A stretch of DNA of 64,000 bases from Amycolatopsis thermoflava N1165 (GCF_000473265.1 NZ_KI421511.1:981731-1045730), one strand, 5' to 3'; counted from the first letter of the stretch, positions 8,510 through 17,032 are shown. The notes: generated by a model not told the origin, from the letters alone. Numbers and translations are program-made.

Positions 8510-9208
8510 GTGGCAGGGCAACGGGTGCAGCGCGTCGCCGCGCCGCTGCGGGCCCAGGTACTCGAAGTGCTCCGCCAGGATATTCTGGCAGCAGAGTTCG
8601 AACCGGGGGAGCGGCTGGTCGAGGCGCGGTTGTGTGCGCGGTACGAGGTCTCCCGGACGGTGATCCGCGAGGTCTTGCGGCAGTTGGAGTCCGAAGGACT
8701 GGTGACCACCGTGCCCAACCGCGGTCCGGTCGTCACCGAGTTGACCGCCTTCGACGCCAAGGCACTGTTCGAGGTGCGAGGCGCGCTGGAGGGCCTGGCC
8801 GGGGCGTTGTTCGCCGAGCGGGCCACCGCCGAGCAGCGCGAGCAGCTGGGCAAGGTGGTCCGGCGGTTCGCCCGCACCTACCGCAAGGCCGACCTGGCCG
8901 GGCGGCTGGCGATGAAGGACGAGTTCTACGACGTTCTCATCGCCGGGGCGGTGAACCCGGTGATCGAATCGACCCTGCGGGGCATCCACGCCCGCGTGCA
9001 GATGTTGCGCGGGCTGTCCCTGCAGGCCGACGGGCGTGCGCCGGAGACGGTCCGCGAGCTGGAAGCGATCCACGACGCCGCGGCCGTGCGCGGTGACGCC
9101 GATGCCGCTCGGGAAGCGTGTGAGCGCCACGTCCGCAACGCCGCGGCGACCGCGCTCCGCGAGCTGGCCGCCCGTCAGCGCGAGGATCAGGACACCGACG
9201 CCGGCTGA
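8510..9208 (+). CDS. GntR-family regulator, FCD (FadR) subfamily
   Basis: 232 residues. A winged helix at ~10-70 (LRQDILAAEFEPGERLVEARLCARYEVSRTVIREVLRQLESEGLV) is followed by an all-helical FCD ligand domain (FEVRGALEGLAGALFAERA, EFYDVLIAGAVNPVIE, HDAAAVRGDADAAREACERHVRNA) with the His/Asp positions that bind metal in this subfamily. GTG at 8510 is chosen because AAGGAGG (8496-8502) precedes it by seven bases; the GTG at 8492 would place that site inside the gene. Three similar palindromes in the region suggest it controls its own gene, the upstream CMD operon and the ene-reductase/MFS genes. Confidence 0.9.
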   Translation: MAGQRVQRVAAPLRAQVLEVLRQDILAAEFEPGERLVEARLCARYEVSRTVIREVLRQLESEGLVTTVPNRGPVVTELTAFDAKALFEVRGALEGLAGALFAERATAEQREQLGKVVRRFARTYRKADLAGRLAMKDEFYDVLIAGAVNPVIESTLRGIHARVQMLRGLSLQADGRAPETVRELEAIHDAAAVRGDADAAREACERHVRNAAATALRELAARQREDQDTDAG

Positions 9209-9212
9209 GCCG

Positions 9213-9246
9213 GCCCCGGCCCGCCCGGTGCGCGCTGGGCCGGGGC
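9213..9246. terminator. Hairpin between convergent GntR and hydrolase genes
   Basis: GCCCCGGCCC (9213-9222) pairs with GGGCCGGGGC (9237-9246) over a 14-base loop, between the ends of two convergent genes. Likely serves both. Confidence 0.65.
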
Positions 9247-9282
9247 GGCCAGGGGCCGGCGACCACGACGTGGTCCACCGTC

Positions 9283-10077
9283 CTATTCGGACAATGCGTC
9301 GACAAGCAGCTTGGCCGTGCCCTCGGGCGACTCGACGTGGAAGTGGTGAGTCCCCAGGTCCACGGGCACGATGTGGATGCGATCGCCGTAGCGGTCGACG
9401 GCTTCCTGGCTGAGGATCGAACGCACCGCGAACAGCGTGACGGGCTGTGTGACCTCGCGCAGCGCGGCGTCCATGTCCCAGTGCACCAGGCCCTCCAGCG
9501 CGCGCAGGCCCGCGGGCTGCCGCACGGCCACCATCTTCGTGAAGTAGGCGTCGTTCAGTGCCGGATCGGTGCCTTCCGGTGATCCTCCCTCGATCATGCG
9601 CCGCGTCGCCGCGGCGAAATCCTCTCGGAACGGCTGCAGCACGGCGCGGGCCTGCTGCTCGTCCTGCGCGGGGAACAAGGAAAGGTAGTGCAGGGCGTCG
9701 AGCGCGACCACGTGCGAGACCACGTCGGGCAGGATCCGGCCGGTTTCCACGGCCACCGCCCCGCCGAGGGAGTGCCCGACCACGGCGCAGGTGCCCACCG
9801 CCTCGGCTTCCAGCACGGCCGCGACGTCGCGGGCGAACTCCTCCATCGTCCAGATGTCGCGCGTGGACCGGGACTCGCCGTGTTCGGCGAGGTCGATCGC
9901 GAGGACGCGGTAGTGCTCGGGGAGGAAGCCGATCACAGCGTCGAAATCGCTACGGTTGCACCCCCATCCGTGGATGAAGGCGAGGGCCGGCCCGCCGGCC
10001 GGGCCGCTGATCGTGTACCGGATCGTCGTGTCGTTCGGACGCTGGACCGCGCGGCTCGCGACTGTCCTGTTCGGCAT
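9283..10077 (-). CDS. Alpha/beta hydrolase
   Basis: 264 residues. The oxyanion stretch is FIHGWG (35-40), the nucleophile elbow VVGHSLGG places the catalytic Ser at 103, and a C-terminal GTHHFHVESPEG supplies the His. It lacks a signal peptide and is probably cytoplasmic. ATG 10077 is preferred over 10083 because GAAAGGA gives six-base spacing only for the second. It lies 37 bases downstream of the ene-reductase gene on the same strand, so the two form an operon; ester, lactone or ring-cleavage product hydrolysis would fit. Substrate unknown. Confidence 0.87.
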   Translation of the reverse strand: MPNRTVASRAVQRPNDTTIRYTISGPAGGPALAFIHGWGCNRSDFDAVIGFLPEHYRVLAIDLAEHGESRSTRDIWTMEEFARDVAAVLEAEAVGTCAVVGHSLGGAVAVETGRILPDVVSHVVALDALHYLSLFPAQDEQQARAVLQPFREDFAAATRRMIEGGSPEGTDPALNDAYFTKMVAVRQPAGLRALEGLVHWDMDAALREVTQPVTLFAVRSILSQEAVDRYGDRIHIVPVDLGTHHFHVESPEGTAKLLVDALSE

Positions 10078-10114
10078 CGTCATTCCTTTCTTGTCGCAGG
10101 TTGCCGGTTCGGCC

Positions 10115-11215
10115 TCACAACGCGCGGTGGTACTGGTTCGGCCACGCCGTCTTGTCGCTGGGCCGGTTGCGCAGGGCGAGGTACGGGTCGCGCAGCAAAG
10201 CGCGCCCGATCAGCACGGCGTCGGCCTGGCCGCCGGCCACGACCTCGCCGGCCAGTGACAGGTCGCCGATCTGGCCGACCGGGGCGACGGCGAGCCCCGA
10301 GGCCTTCTTGAGCGTGTTCGCGAACTCGACGTTGACGCCGTCCTGGGCCGGTGGCCGCGCCTCCCGGTCCCGCACCAGCACACCGGAGGTGACGTCGAGG
10401 AGGTCGATCCCCACGGCCGCCAGTTCCTTGGCGAACGTGGCCGCCTCCTCAATCGAGATGCCGCCCTCGGCCCAGTCCGTGGCGGTGATGCGCACGAAGA
10501 CGGGCTTCTCGTCCGGGAACGCTTCCCGGACGGCGCGGGCCACCCGCAGCGGCAGGCGCATCCGGTTCTGCAGGCTGCCGCCGTACTCGTCCGTCCGGTG
10601 GTTGGACAACGGGGACAGGAACTGGTGCAGGATGTACCCGTGCGCGGCGTGGATCTCGACGACCTCGTACCCCGCCAGGTGAGCCATCCGCGCCGCGTTG
10701 GCGAAGGCCTCGACGACCTCGTCGAGGTCGGCGTGGCCGGCTTCCCGGGGGACGGAGAGGTCGCCGAACGGGACCGGCGACGGCGCGATCAGCTCCCAGC
10801 CGCCCTCGGCCACGCTCACCGGACCGTTTTGTCCCTCGCCCACCCAGGGCACCTGGTGTGACCCCTTCCGGCCCGCGGCCAGAAGCTGGATCGCGGGGAC
10901 CGTGCCGCGTTCGGACAGGAACGACGTCAGGCGGCGGTGCGCGGCGGCCTGGTCCTCAATCCAGATCCCGAGGTCTGCCGAGGTGGTCCGGTGCAGCGGT
11001 CCGACCGCGGCGGACTCGACCATGATCAACCCCACCCCGCCGACCGCACGCGCACCGTAGTGCACGAGGTGCCAGTCGGTCGGCTTCCCGTCGGGTCCCG
11101 CGGAGTACTGGGCCATGGGGGACATCCACACCCGGTTGGCGACCGTGACGTCGCGCAGCCGCAGCGGGCTCATCTCCGGGTTGGTGAACTCTGTGCTGGG
11201 CACAGCTGAACTCAC
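10115..11215 (-). CDS. NADH:flavin oxidoreductase, old yellow enzyme (YqjM-like)
   Basis: 366 residues, an FMN TIM barrel that reduces activated C=C bonds. Signs of the YqjM-like class: start region MSPLRLRDVTVANRVWMSPMAQYSA, AIQLLAAGRKGS, substrate-binding His pair in VEIHAAHGYILHQFLSPLSNHRTDEYGGSLQNR, and C-terminal VLIGRALLRDPY. GTG start at 11215 after GAGGGAG. First gene of a two-gene operon with the alpha/beta hydrolase, and divergent from an MFS transporter, with a GntR-type operator between them. The group looks like uptake, reduction and hydrolysis of an unsaturated carbonyl compound. Confidence 0.92.
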   Translation of the reverse strand: MSSAVPSTEFTNPEMSPLRLRDVTVANRVWMSPMAQYSAGPDGKPTDWHLVHYGARAVGGVGLIMVESAAVGPLHRTTSADLGIWIEDQAAAHRRLTSFLSERGTVPAIQLLAAGRKGSHQVPWVGEGQNGPVSVAEGGWELIAPSPVPFGDLSVPREAGHADLDEVVEAFANAARMAHLAGYEVVEIHAAHGYILHQFLSPLSNHRTDEYGGSLQNRMRLPLRVARAVREAFPDEKPVFVRITATDWAEGGISIEEAATFAKELAAVGIDLLDVTSGVLVRDREARPPAQDGVNVEFANTLKKASGLAVAPVGQIGDLSLAGEVVAGGQADAVLIGRALLRDPYLALRNRPSDKTAWPNQYHRAL

Positions 11216-11251
11216 TCCCTCGCAACTCGCATCCGGCCGTAGCGCCAGATC

Positions 11252-11284
11252 TTGACAGAGGAGATTACCGTAATACGATAATCC
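11252..11284. promoter_or_regulatory. Divergent promoter with putative GntR operator, copy 3
   Basis: ATTACCGTAAT (11264-11274) is a perfect 5-1-5 palindrome, the best of three related sites. On the plus strand TTGACA (11252) and GATAAT (11277) resemble -35 and -10 boxes of the MFS gene, with a long 19-base spacer; TACGAT at 11274 gives 16. The palindrome lies between the boxes, as expected for repression. Confidence 0.6.
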
Positions 11285-11379
11285 AATCCAGGCGACGGTG
11301 GCCGCCGCTACACCTCACCGGCCGGCCTCGCCGAAGGTTCTCGGTTCCCGCTTCTTCACTTCGATCCGAAGGAACAGCC

Positions 11380-12705
11380 GTGTCAGCAGAAGAGAACACC
11401 GTCGCGGTCGACAGGACCGGCGGCGACGTGCACCCGACCAGGACCACTCGCGAACACAAGAAGGCGATCTTCGCCGGGGCGCTCGGGAACGCGATCGAGT
11501 TCCTGGACTGGGGAATCTACGCTTCCCTGGCCCCGGTCTTCGCGGATCAGTTCTTCCCGGAAGGCGATGCGGTCGCCGCGTTCCTGTCCACCCTGGCGAT
11601 CTTCGCCGTCGGATTCTTCGTGCGCCCGCTCGGCGCCGTCGTCCTGGGCGCCTACGCCGACCGGCACGGTCGCAAGAAGGCCTTGGCGCTGACCGTGACC
11701 TTGATGTCGGCCGGTGGTTTCGTCATCGCGGTGTGCCCGACCTACGCGCACATCGGGGTGCTCGCGCCCGTGGTGCTGCTGGTGGCCAGGCTGGTGCAGG
11801 GCTTCTCCGCCGGTGGGGAGTGGCCCAGCTCCGTGTCGTACATAGTGGAGAGCGCGCCGCCGCGGAGGCGCGCGTTCGCGGGGTCCTTCCAGCAGGTGTC
11901 GACAGCGGCCGGCGTTCTGCTCGCCTCGCTGCTCGCGCTCGTCGTGACCTCGGTTCTGAACGACCAGCAGATGCACGCGTTCGGATGGCGGATCGCCTTC
12001 GCGGTCGTCGCCGCACTCGGGCTGACCGTCCTGTGGTTGCGGGCCCGTACGCGGGAGACCGAGCACTTCGACAACGCGGAACTGTCCGGCAAGCCGCACC
12101 GGCCGGTGAAGACCCTGTTCGCCGAACACAAACTGGGCCTGCTCCGCGTCGTCGGGATCACGGTTCCCGGGACGATCCTCTACTACCTGTGGATCACCAA
12201 CATGCCCGGCTACGCCAGCACGACGACCGGCCTCAGCCTGGATCAGGCGCTGCTCGCGAACTCGCTCGCGGTCGTCGCGTTCATGCTGCTGCTCCCGCTC
12301 GGCGGACTGGTGTCGGATCGCTTCGGCAGGCGTTCCACGTTCATGTTCTTCCTGGTCGGGTTCGCGCTGTTCGCCTGGCCCGCCTACCGCTTGCTCGAGG
12401 GCGGCGGCTTCTGGACGCTGCTGCTGGTCGAACTCATCGGCGTGGTCTTCCTCGTGGGCAACTCGGCGAACGTGGCCGCCATCTACGCCGAACTGTTCCC
12501 GACCTCGGTGCGCACGACCGGCACCGGGATCCCCTACGCGACGACCGTCGCCGTGTTCGGCGGTACCGCGCCCTACTTCACCACCTGGCTGGCCAGCATC
12601 GGGCAGCAGGACAAGATCTGGATCTACGTCGTCGCCTCGGTGGCCGTTGGCATGGTCACGATCATGACGATGCCCGACGGTGCGAAGAAGCGAGCACTCG
12701 ACTGA
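11380..12705 (+). CDS. MFS transporter, MHS type
   Basis: 441 residues, about 12 membrane segments. Signatures: GALGNAIEFLDWGIYASL at helix 1, FFVRPLGAVVLGAYADRHGRKKAL, VQGFSAGGEWPSSVSY, FGWRIAFAVVAALGL, and SDRFGRRSTF in the second half. GTG start at 11380 after AAGGAA. It is the second of three MHS-type carriers in the window and is divergent from the ene-reductase operon, which probably shares its substrate and regulator. Likely proton symport of an organic anion. Confidence 0.9.
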   Translation: MSAEENTVAVDRTGGDVHPTRTTREHKKAIFAGALGNAIEFLDWGIYASLAPVFADQFFPEGDAVAAFLSTLAIFAVGFFVRPLGAVVLGAYADRHGRKKALALTVTLMSAGGFVIAVCPTYAHIGVLAPVVLLVARLVQGFSAGGEWPSSVSYIVESAPPRRRAFAGSFQQVSTAAGVLLASLLALVVTSVLNDQQMHAFGWRIAFAVVAALGLTVLWLRARTRETEHFDNAELSGKPHRPVKTLFAEHKLGLLRVVGITVPGTILYYLWITNMPGYASTTTGLSLDQALLANSLAVVAFMLLLPLGGLVSDRFGRRSTFMFFLVGFALFAWPAYRLLEGGGFWTLLLVELIGVVFLVGNSANVAAIYAELFPTSVRTTGTGIPYATTVAVFGGTAPYFTTWLASIGQQDKIWIYVVASVAVGMVTIMTMPDGAKKRALD

Positions 12706-12860
12706 TGCGCCCGGGGGAAGAATCGCCGGCATCCGGGTCCTCCTTCGCGGTCGGTTGACCTGGACACGTGCATGCTACTACTCGGCACGACGGTTCACCA
12801 TGTGGTACGAGGAGGAAGTGCAGTGTCGACTCGCGACGACGGCGCCGGGTGGCGACGCGG
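12706..12860. other. Gap with an orphan promoter-like stretch
   Basis: The gap between two convergent genes holds a plus-strand arrangement that usually precedes a gene: TTGACC near 12757, a GTACCA-type site at 12791-12807, then GAGGAGGAA followed by possible GTG starts. No supported coding frame follows, because the frame would run antisense through the IclR gene. It may be the head of a deleted gene. Confidence 0.4.
12791..12807 (-). promoter_or_regulatory. Putative IclR operator, copy A
   Basis: On the minus strand this reads CGTACCACATGGTGAAC. The promoter region of the CapA operon has CGTACCACAATACGGAAC (13767-13784): nine identical bases, then GAAC one base further on. Two matching sites around one IclR gene suggest its operator. 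Confidence 0.45.
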
Positions 12861-13676
12861 TCAGGCGGACGAGAGCAGCCGGCTGATCTCGTCCGCGGCC
12901 GCGATCACCATCGGCGCCCAGGCTGTCTCGCGCGCGCGGTCGAAGCGCATCGCAGGCACGGAGAGTGTGAGTCCGCCGATGGGCTGCCCGGCCGCGTCCG
13001 TGATGGCCGCGCCGATGGACGCCACCTGCGGGCGGTACCACGATGACGAGCCGTTGAGCGCGTACCCGCGCTCGGTGGTCAGCGCGATCTCCTGCCTGAG
13101 CTCGCCGGCGTCCGGCACCGGCGACTGCGCGAACTCCCTGAGGTCGCGCTGCAGCAGGTCGTCCACCTCGGCCTGGTCGAGGCGCGCCATGATCGCCACG
13201 CCGGCCGACGTGGCGCGCAACGGCACCCGCGCGCCGACCTCCTGGACCACGCGGACGACCTGCGTGGTGTCTTCCCGCGCGACGATGACGTAGTCCTCGC
13301 CGTCGCGCACCCCGAGGAGAACCGTCTCGTCGGTGTCGGCCGCGAGGCGCTTGATGACCGGCCCCGCCACTTCCCGGAGGTCTTGTTCGCCGGCGCTGCG
13401 CAGCCCGAGGGTCAGCGCCTTCATCGTCACACCCCAGCGCGCGCGCTCGGGGTCCACGACCTTCAGCCATCCGGCCTGCTGGAGCGTCACCAGGCACCGC
13501 TGAACGGAACTCTTCGGGATCTCGGTCGCGCGGGCCAGGTCCGAGACGCCGATCGGCTGCCGCAGGGCGACCTCTTCGAAGACGCGCAGGGTGTTGAGCA
13601 CGCTGTTCATCGACCGGACGCTGCTGCTCGGCTTGTCCTGTCCAGGGATGTCGCCGTCGCTTTCTGGTGTGCGCAT
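12861..13676 (-). CDS. IclR-family transcriptional regulator
   Basis: 271 residues. Winged helix at ~20-80 (SVLNTLRVFEEVALRQPIGVSDLARATEIPKSSVQRCLVTLQQAGWL), effector domain at ~100-265 (DTDETVLLGVRDGEDYVIVAREDTTQ, VPLRATSAGVAIMA, RGYALNGSSSWYRPQVASIGAAITDAAGQPIGGLTLSVPAMRF). Normal length. ATG 13676. Divergent from the CapA - deacetylase - amidohydrolase operon and most likely its regulator; matching GTACCA-type sites flank the gene. Confidence 0.9.
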   Translation of the reverse strand: MRTPESDGDIPGQDKPSSSVRSMNSVLNTLRVFEEVALRQPIGVSDLARATEIPKSSVQRCLVTLQQAGWLKVVDPERARWGVTMKALTLGLRSAGEQDLREVAGPVIKRLAADTDETVLLGVRDGEDYVIVAREDTTQVVRVVQEVGARVPLRATSAGVAIMARLDQAEVDDLLQRDLREFAQSPVPDAGELRQEIALTTERGYALNGSSSWYRPQVASIGAAITDAAGQPIGGLTLSVPAMRFDRARETAWAPMVIAAADEISRLLSSA

Positions 13677-13766
13677 GAGGACGTGAGCGTACCAAGCTGC
13701 GCACCGCCATTTCTCCTGTCGGCACGCTTTACCGGCCCTCCGTGCGTGGGTTACGATGCGGCACGG

Positions 13767-13784
13767 CGTACCACAATACGGAAC
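13767..13784 (+). promoter_or_regulatory. Putative IclR operator, copy B, before the CapA operon
   Basis: CGTACCACAATACGGAAC ends nine bases before the CapA start codon, so a bound protein would block initiation. It shares CGTACCACA and GAAC with the minus-strand site at 12791-12807; a further GTACCA occurs at 13689. Confidence 0.5.
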
Positions 13785-13792
13785 GGAGCAAC

Positions 13793-14938
13793 ATGGACCT
13801 GACGATCGTGGGAGACGTGGTCGTCTCGGGATGGCCCCGGCGCCCTGTCGCGGAGGCCGCCCGCCCTGGGGACTCGGCGTTCGGGCTCCTCCGCGGCGGT
13901 GATCTGACGATCGGGAACCTGGAGGTTCCGCTCACCGAATCCGGGGAGCGCGCCGAGAAACTGGTCGCGATGCGCGCGCCGGCCTCGGGCGCGGCCGAAC
14001 TCGCGGCATTCGGCTTCGACCTGGTGTCCCTGGCCATGAACCACGCGCTGGACTACGGCGCGGAGGGCATGCGCGACACCGTTCGGGCGCTGGACGCCGC
14101 GGGAGTCCAGCACGCCGGGTTCGGTGAAACGCTCGCCGAGGCGACTCGCCCCCGGGTGGTGTCGGTGGGCGCGAAGACCTTGGCGTTCTTCAGCTTCTGC
14201 TCCGCACTTCCGCTGGGTTTCAACGCGACGGCCGACCGGGCCGGCATCGCGCCGATCCGAGTGCGCCAGAGCTTCGAGTTCGACAGCACCTTCCTGGACG
14301 AGACCCCGGGTACGCCTCCGTTCGTGCATTCGAGCGCGCACGAGCCGGACGTGCGAGCGGCCGAGGCGCGGATCCGCGAGGCCAAGGCGCACAACGATTT
14401 CGTCGTCGTGGCGCTGCACTGGGGCGTTCCGTTCTGCTACCTGCCTGCGACGCAGGGGCCGCTCGCCCGGTATCAGCAACCGCTGGGGCGGCGCCTGATC
14501 AGCGCCGGCGCGGACCTCGTCATCGGGCACCACCCGCACTGCGTGCACCCCGTCGAGTTCTACGAACACGGGCTGATCCTGTATTCCACCGGGAACTTCG
14601 TCTTCGACTGGTGCGACGGGTGGCACCCGGAGTCGATGGTCGCGCGGGAGGACGGGCGTCCGGCCGCTCCCTACCGGGCGGCCTTGCTGACAGGGCCCTG
14701 GTACGAGAGCGCCGTGTTCCGCGTGCGGCTGGGTGGCCCGGCCGGGCCTGCGCTTCGCCTGGATCCCATCGAACTCGACGCCGACAGCCAGCCGATCATG
14801 CCCCGGCCCGAGGTGGCGGCCTCGATCCTCGCGCGGCTGGAGGAGGCGTCACGAGAGCTGGATCCGTCCATCGTGGTCGATGCGGACGGACGCGTGCGGC
14901 GAACTTCGAAGAAGAACAACGTTCTGGAGGAAGCATGA
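13793..14938 (+). CDS. CapA/PgsA-family metallophosphatase-like protein
   Basis: 381 residues spanning the whole CapA domain, which has a calcineurin-like fold. Motifs: IVGDVVVSG at the N terminus, GDLTIGNLEVPLT, VSLAMNHALDYGAEG, ALHWGVPF, GADLVIGHHPHCVHPVEFYEHGLILYSTGNFVFD. All expected metal-ligand His/Asp/Asn positions appear. No signal peptide or membrane anchor is present, unlike capsule-type PgsA, so it should act in the cytoplasm. ATG 13793 is chosen as the first codon before the conserved IVGD strand. It overlaps the deacetylase gene by four bases. In this setting it looks like a small-molecule hydrolase rather than a capsule protein; that is inference. Confidence 0.88.
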   Translation: MDLTIVGDVVVSGWPRRPVAEAARPGDSAFGLLRGGDLTIGNLEVPLTESGERAEKLVAMRAPASGAAELAAFGFDLVSLAMNHALDYGAEGMRDTVRALDAAGVQHAGFGETLAEATRPRVVSVGAKTLAFFSFCSALPLGFNATADRAGIAPIRVRQSFEFDSTFLDETPGTPPFVHSSAHEPDVRAAEARIREAKAHNDFVVVALHWGVPFCYLPATQGPLARYQQPLGRRLISAGADLVIGHHPHCVHPVEFYEHGLILYSTGNFVFDWCDGWHPESMVAREDGRPAAPYRAALLTGPWYESAVFRVRLGGPAGPALRLDPIELDADSQPIMPRPEVAASILARLEEASRELDPSIVVDADGRVRRTSKKNNVLEEA

Positions 14939-15834
14939 CCGAGCAGCAGCCGTGGCAGTGGGATGAGCCGACCTGGCGCGGGCACGTCGAGCGGGTGCGC
15001 GCCGGGCGCCCGCTGCGCCCGGAGTCCTGGCCCGGTGGAGCGAAAGTCGCTGTGGCGTTGTCGTTCGATTCCGACCACGAAACGCCCGCACTGCGTGACG
15101 GCGAAGTGCTGCCGGGCAAGTTGTCGCAGGGTGAGTACGGCGCTCGGGTCGGCGTGCCGCGAATCCTGAATCTGCTGCGGCGTTTCGAGGCGCCGTCGAC
15201 GTTCTTCATGCCCGCCGTGTCCGCGCTGCTGCACGACGGTGAGGCGAAGTCCTACGTGGACGAAGGACACGAGGTGGCGTTGCACGGCTGGATCCACGAA
15301 CGCAACACCCAGCTACCACCCGAGGCGGAACGCGACCTGGCGTTCCGGGCCGCGGACACGCTCGAAAGGCTCGTCGGCACGCGCCCGGTCGGCATCCGCA
15401 CCCCGTCGTGGGACCTGTCCGCCGACTCGCTGCGGATCGTCCGCGAGCTGGGCCTGACGTACGACTCGTCGCTGATGGCCGACGACGACTGCTATGAAAT
15501 CCTGACCGACGGCGAACCCACCGGCATCGTCGAGCTGCCGGTGGAGTGGATCCGCGACGACATGCCGTACTTCATGATGGACCGGTTCACTTCGCTGCGG
15601 CCCTACACACCGCCACGCGGGGTGTTGTCGATCTGGCGCGACGAGTTCGACGTCGCCTACGCCGAGAACGGGATCTTCCAGCTCACCCTGCACCCCCACT
15701 GCATCGGCCACCGTTCGCGCATCACGATCCTCACCGAGCTGCTCGAGCACATCGCCTCGCACGAGGGCGTCTGGTTCGCCACGCACGCCCAGATCGCCGA
15801 ACACGTACTCAGCGGAAAGGACTCATCGCGATGA
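14935..15834 (+). CDS. Polysaccharide deacetylase-family protein (PuuE/allantoinase-like branch)
   Basis: 299 residues, NodB-type deacetylase fold. Metal site: LSFDSDHETPA (Asp-Asp motif) and HGWIHERNT (His-x3-His). The next motif is GIRTPSWDLS, which replaces the canonical RxPxG; C-terminal LTLHPHCIGHRSRI carries the late His. This wording is that of cytoplasmic members that act on small amides rather than on cell-wall sugars. No signal peptide. ATG 14935 overlaps the CapA stop (ATGA), and its own stop overlaps the amidohydrolase start, so the three enzymes are translationally coupled. Confidence 0.85.
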   Translation: MTEQQPWQWDEPTWRGHVERVRAGRPLRPESWPGGAKVAVALSFDSDHETPALRDGEVLPGKLSQGEYGARVGVPRILNLLRRFEAPSTFFMPAVSALLHDGEAKSYVDEGHEVALHGWIHERNTQLPPEAERDLAFRAADTLERLVGTRPVGIRTPSWDLSADSLRIVRELGLTYDSSLMADDDCYEILTDGEPTGIVELPVEWIRDDMPYFMMDRFTSLRPYTPPRGVLSIWRDEFDVAYAENGIFQLTLHPHCIGHRSRITILTELLEHIASHEGVWFATHAQIAEHVLSGKDSSR

Positions 15835-16982
15835 CCGGCATCAAGGAACGCATCGAGCGCACGTTCGAGCAGAACCTGGACTCGGTCCTGGAACTGTCGC
15901 ACCGGATCAACGCCAACCCCGAGCTGGCCTTCGAAGAGCACGAAACGTCGGCGGCGCTCATCGCGGCCCTCGAGGACGGTGGGCGGTTCGCGGTGGAGAA
16001 GGGCGTGGCCGGCCTGCCGACGGCGTTCGTGGCGTCCGCGGGATCCGGTGACCTCGCCATCGGTCTCTGCGCGGAAATGGACGCGCTGCCCGGCATCGGC
16101 CACGGCTGCGGCCACAACGCGATCGCCGCGGCGGCCGTGGGCGCCGCCCTGGCCCTGGCCCCCGTCGCCGACGAGCTCGGGCTGACGGTCCGGGTCTTCG
16201 GCACTCCGGCCGAGGAGAAGGGGACCGGCAAGGAGATCATGGTCAACCGCGGCGTGTTCGACGACACCCACGCGGCCATGATGGTCCACCCGACGCTCAA
16301 GGATGTCGTCATCCCGCAGTTGCGCGCATCGCGGTCCTGGCAGGTGACGTACACGGGGCGGGGCGGGCACGCGTCGCGGCCCTGGAGTGCCCGCAACGCC
16401 GCTGACGCGACTGTCGTCGCCCAGACCGCCATCGGCCTGCTGCGGCAGCAGTTGCGCGACGGCATCAGGGTGCACCACGTCGTGAAGGAAGCCGGGGCGG
16501 CCGTCAACGTCATCGCCGACCGGGCCGTCGTCGACTGCATGATCAGGTGCGACACCATCGACGAGGTCGACCAGGTGTGGGAACGGGTCCGCCGCTGCTT
16601 CGACGCCGGCGCCATCGCCAGCGGCACCACTGTGGAGTACACCTCGCTGCCCTCCATCTACCGGGAGTTCCGTCACGATCCCGACCTCGCGTCGGTGTTC
16701 GAGGAGAACGCGAAAGCCATCGGCCGGACGTTCCCGGACTACCCGGACAAGATGTTCGGCTCGACCGACATGGGCAACGTCTCGCTGCGCATCCCCGCGA
16801 TCCACCCGATGCTCTCCTTCGACCTCCCGCCTGAAGATGGCAACCACACCGCCGCCTTCGCCGTTGCCGCCGGGGGCCCCGAAGGTGACCGGTTCGTCCG
16901 CGACGCGGGCCTGGCCATGGCCCTCACCATCGCCGACGTCGCAAGGTCCCAGCCCATCCGCGCGCGCCTGATGGCCGGCTGA
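15831..16982 (+). CDS. M20D-family metal-dependent amidohydrolase
   Basis: 383 residues. M20 catalytic domain interrupted by a dimerisation domain. Motifs: LSHRINANPELAFEE, LCAEMDALPGIGHGCGHNAIAAAAVG, FGTPAEEKGTGKEIMV (catalytic Glu), RGGHASRPW in the lid domain, and a final metal His region SFDLPPEDGNHTAAFA. This class hydrolyses N-acyl amino acids and p-aminobenzoyl-glutamate-like amides. ATG 15831 overlaps the deacetylase stop. Last gene of the IclR-flanked operon, followed by a strong terminator. An amide or N-acyl bond in the pathway substrate is implied. Confidence 0.9.
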   Translation: MTGIKERIERTFEQNLDSVLELSHRINANPELAFEEHETSAALIAALEDGGRFAVEKGVAGLPTAFVASAGSGDLAIGLCAEMDALPGIGHGCGHNAIAAAAVGAALALAPVADELGLTVRVFGTPAEEKGTGKEIMVNRGVFDDTHAAMMVHPTLKDVVIPQLRASRSWQVTYTGRGGHASRPWSARNAADATVVAQTAIGLLRQQLRDGIRVHHVVKEAGAAVNVIADRAVVDCMIRCDTIDEVDQVWERVRRCFDAGAIASGTTVEYTSLPSIYREFRHDPDLASVFEENAKAIGRTFPDYPDKMFGSTDMGNVSLRIPAIHPMLSFDLPPEDGNHTAAFAVAAGGPEGDRFVRDAGLAMALTIADVARSQPIRARLMAG

Positions 16983-16994
16983 GGGGCCGTCCGC

Positions 16995-17030
16995 AGCGGG
17001 GCCGCCTTCCCCGGGGGAGGCGGCCCCGCT
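16995..17030. terminator. Bidirectional terminator between convergent operons
   Basis: A perfect 13-bp stem, AGCGGGGCCGCCT and its complement, with a 10-base loop that can itself pair (CCCCGGGG). It lies 12 bases after the amidohydrolase stop and two bases before the stop of the facing flavin reductase. Confidence 0.88.
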
Positions 17031-17032
17031 GT

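Noticed and set aside
12680..12886. A small plus-strand frame starting in the MFS tail (68 residues)
   Set aside because: It overlaps two supported genes, shows no similarity and has Arg-rich shadow composition. The promoter-like bases inside it are noted separately.
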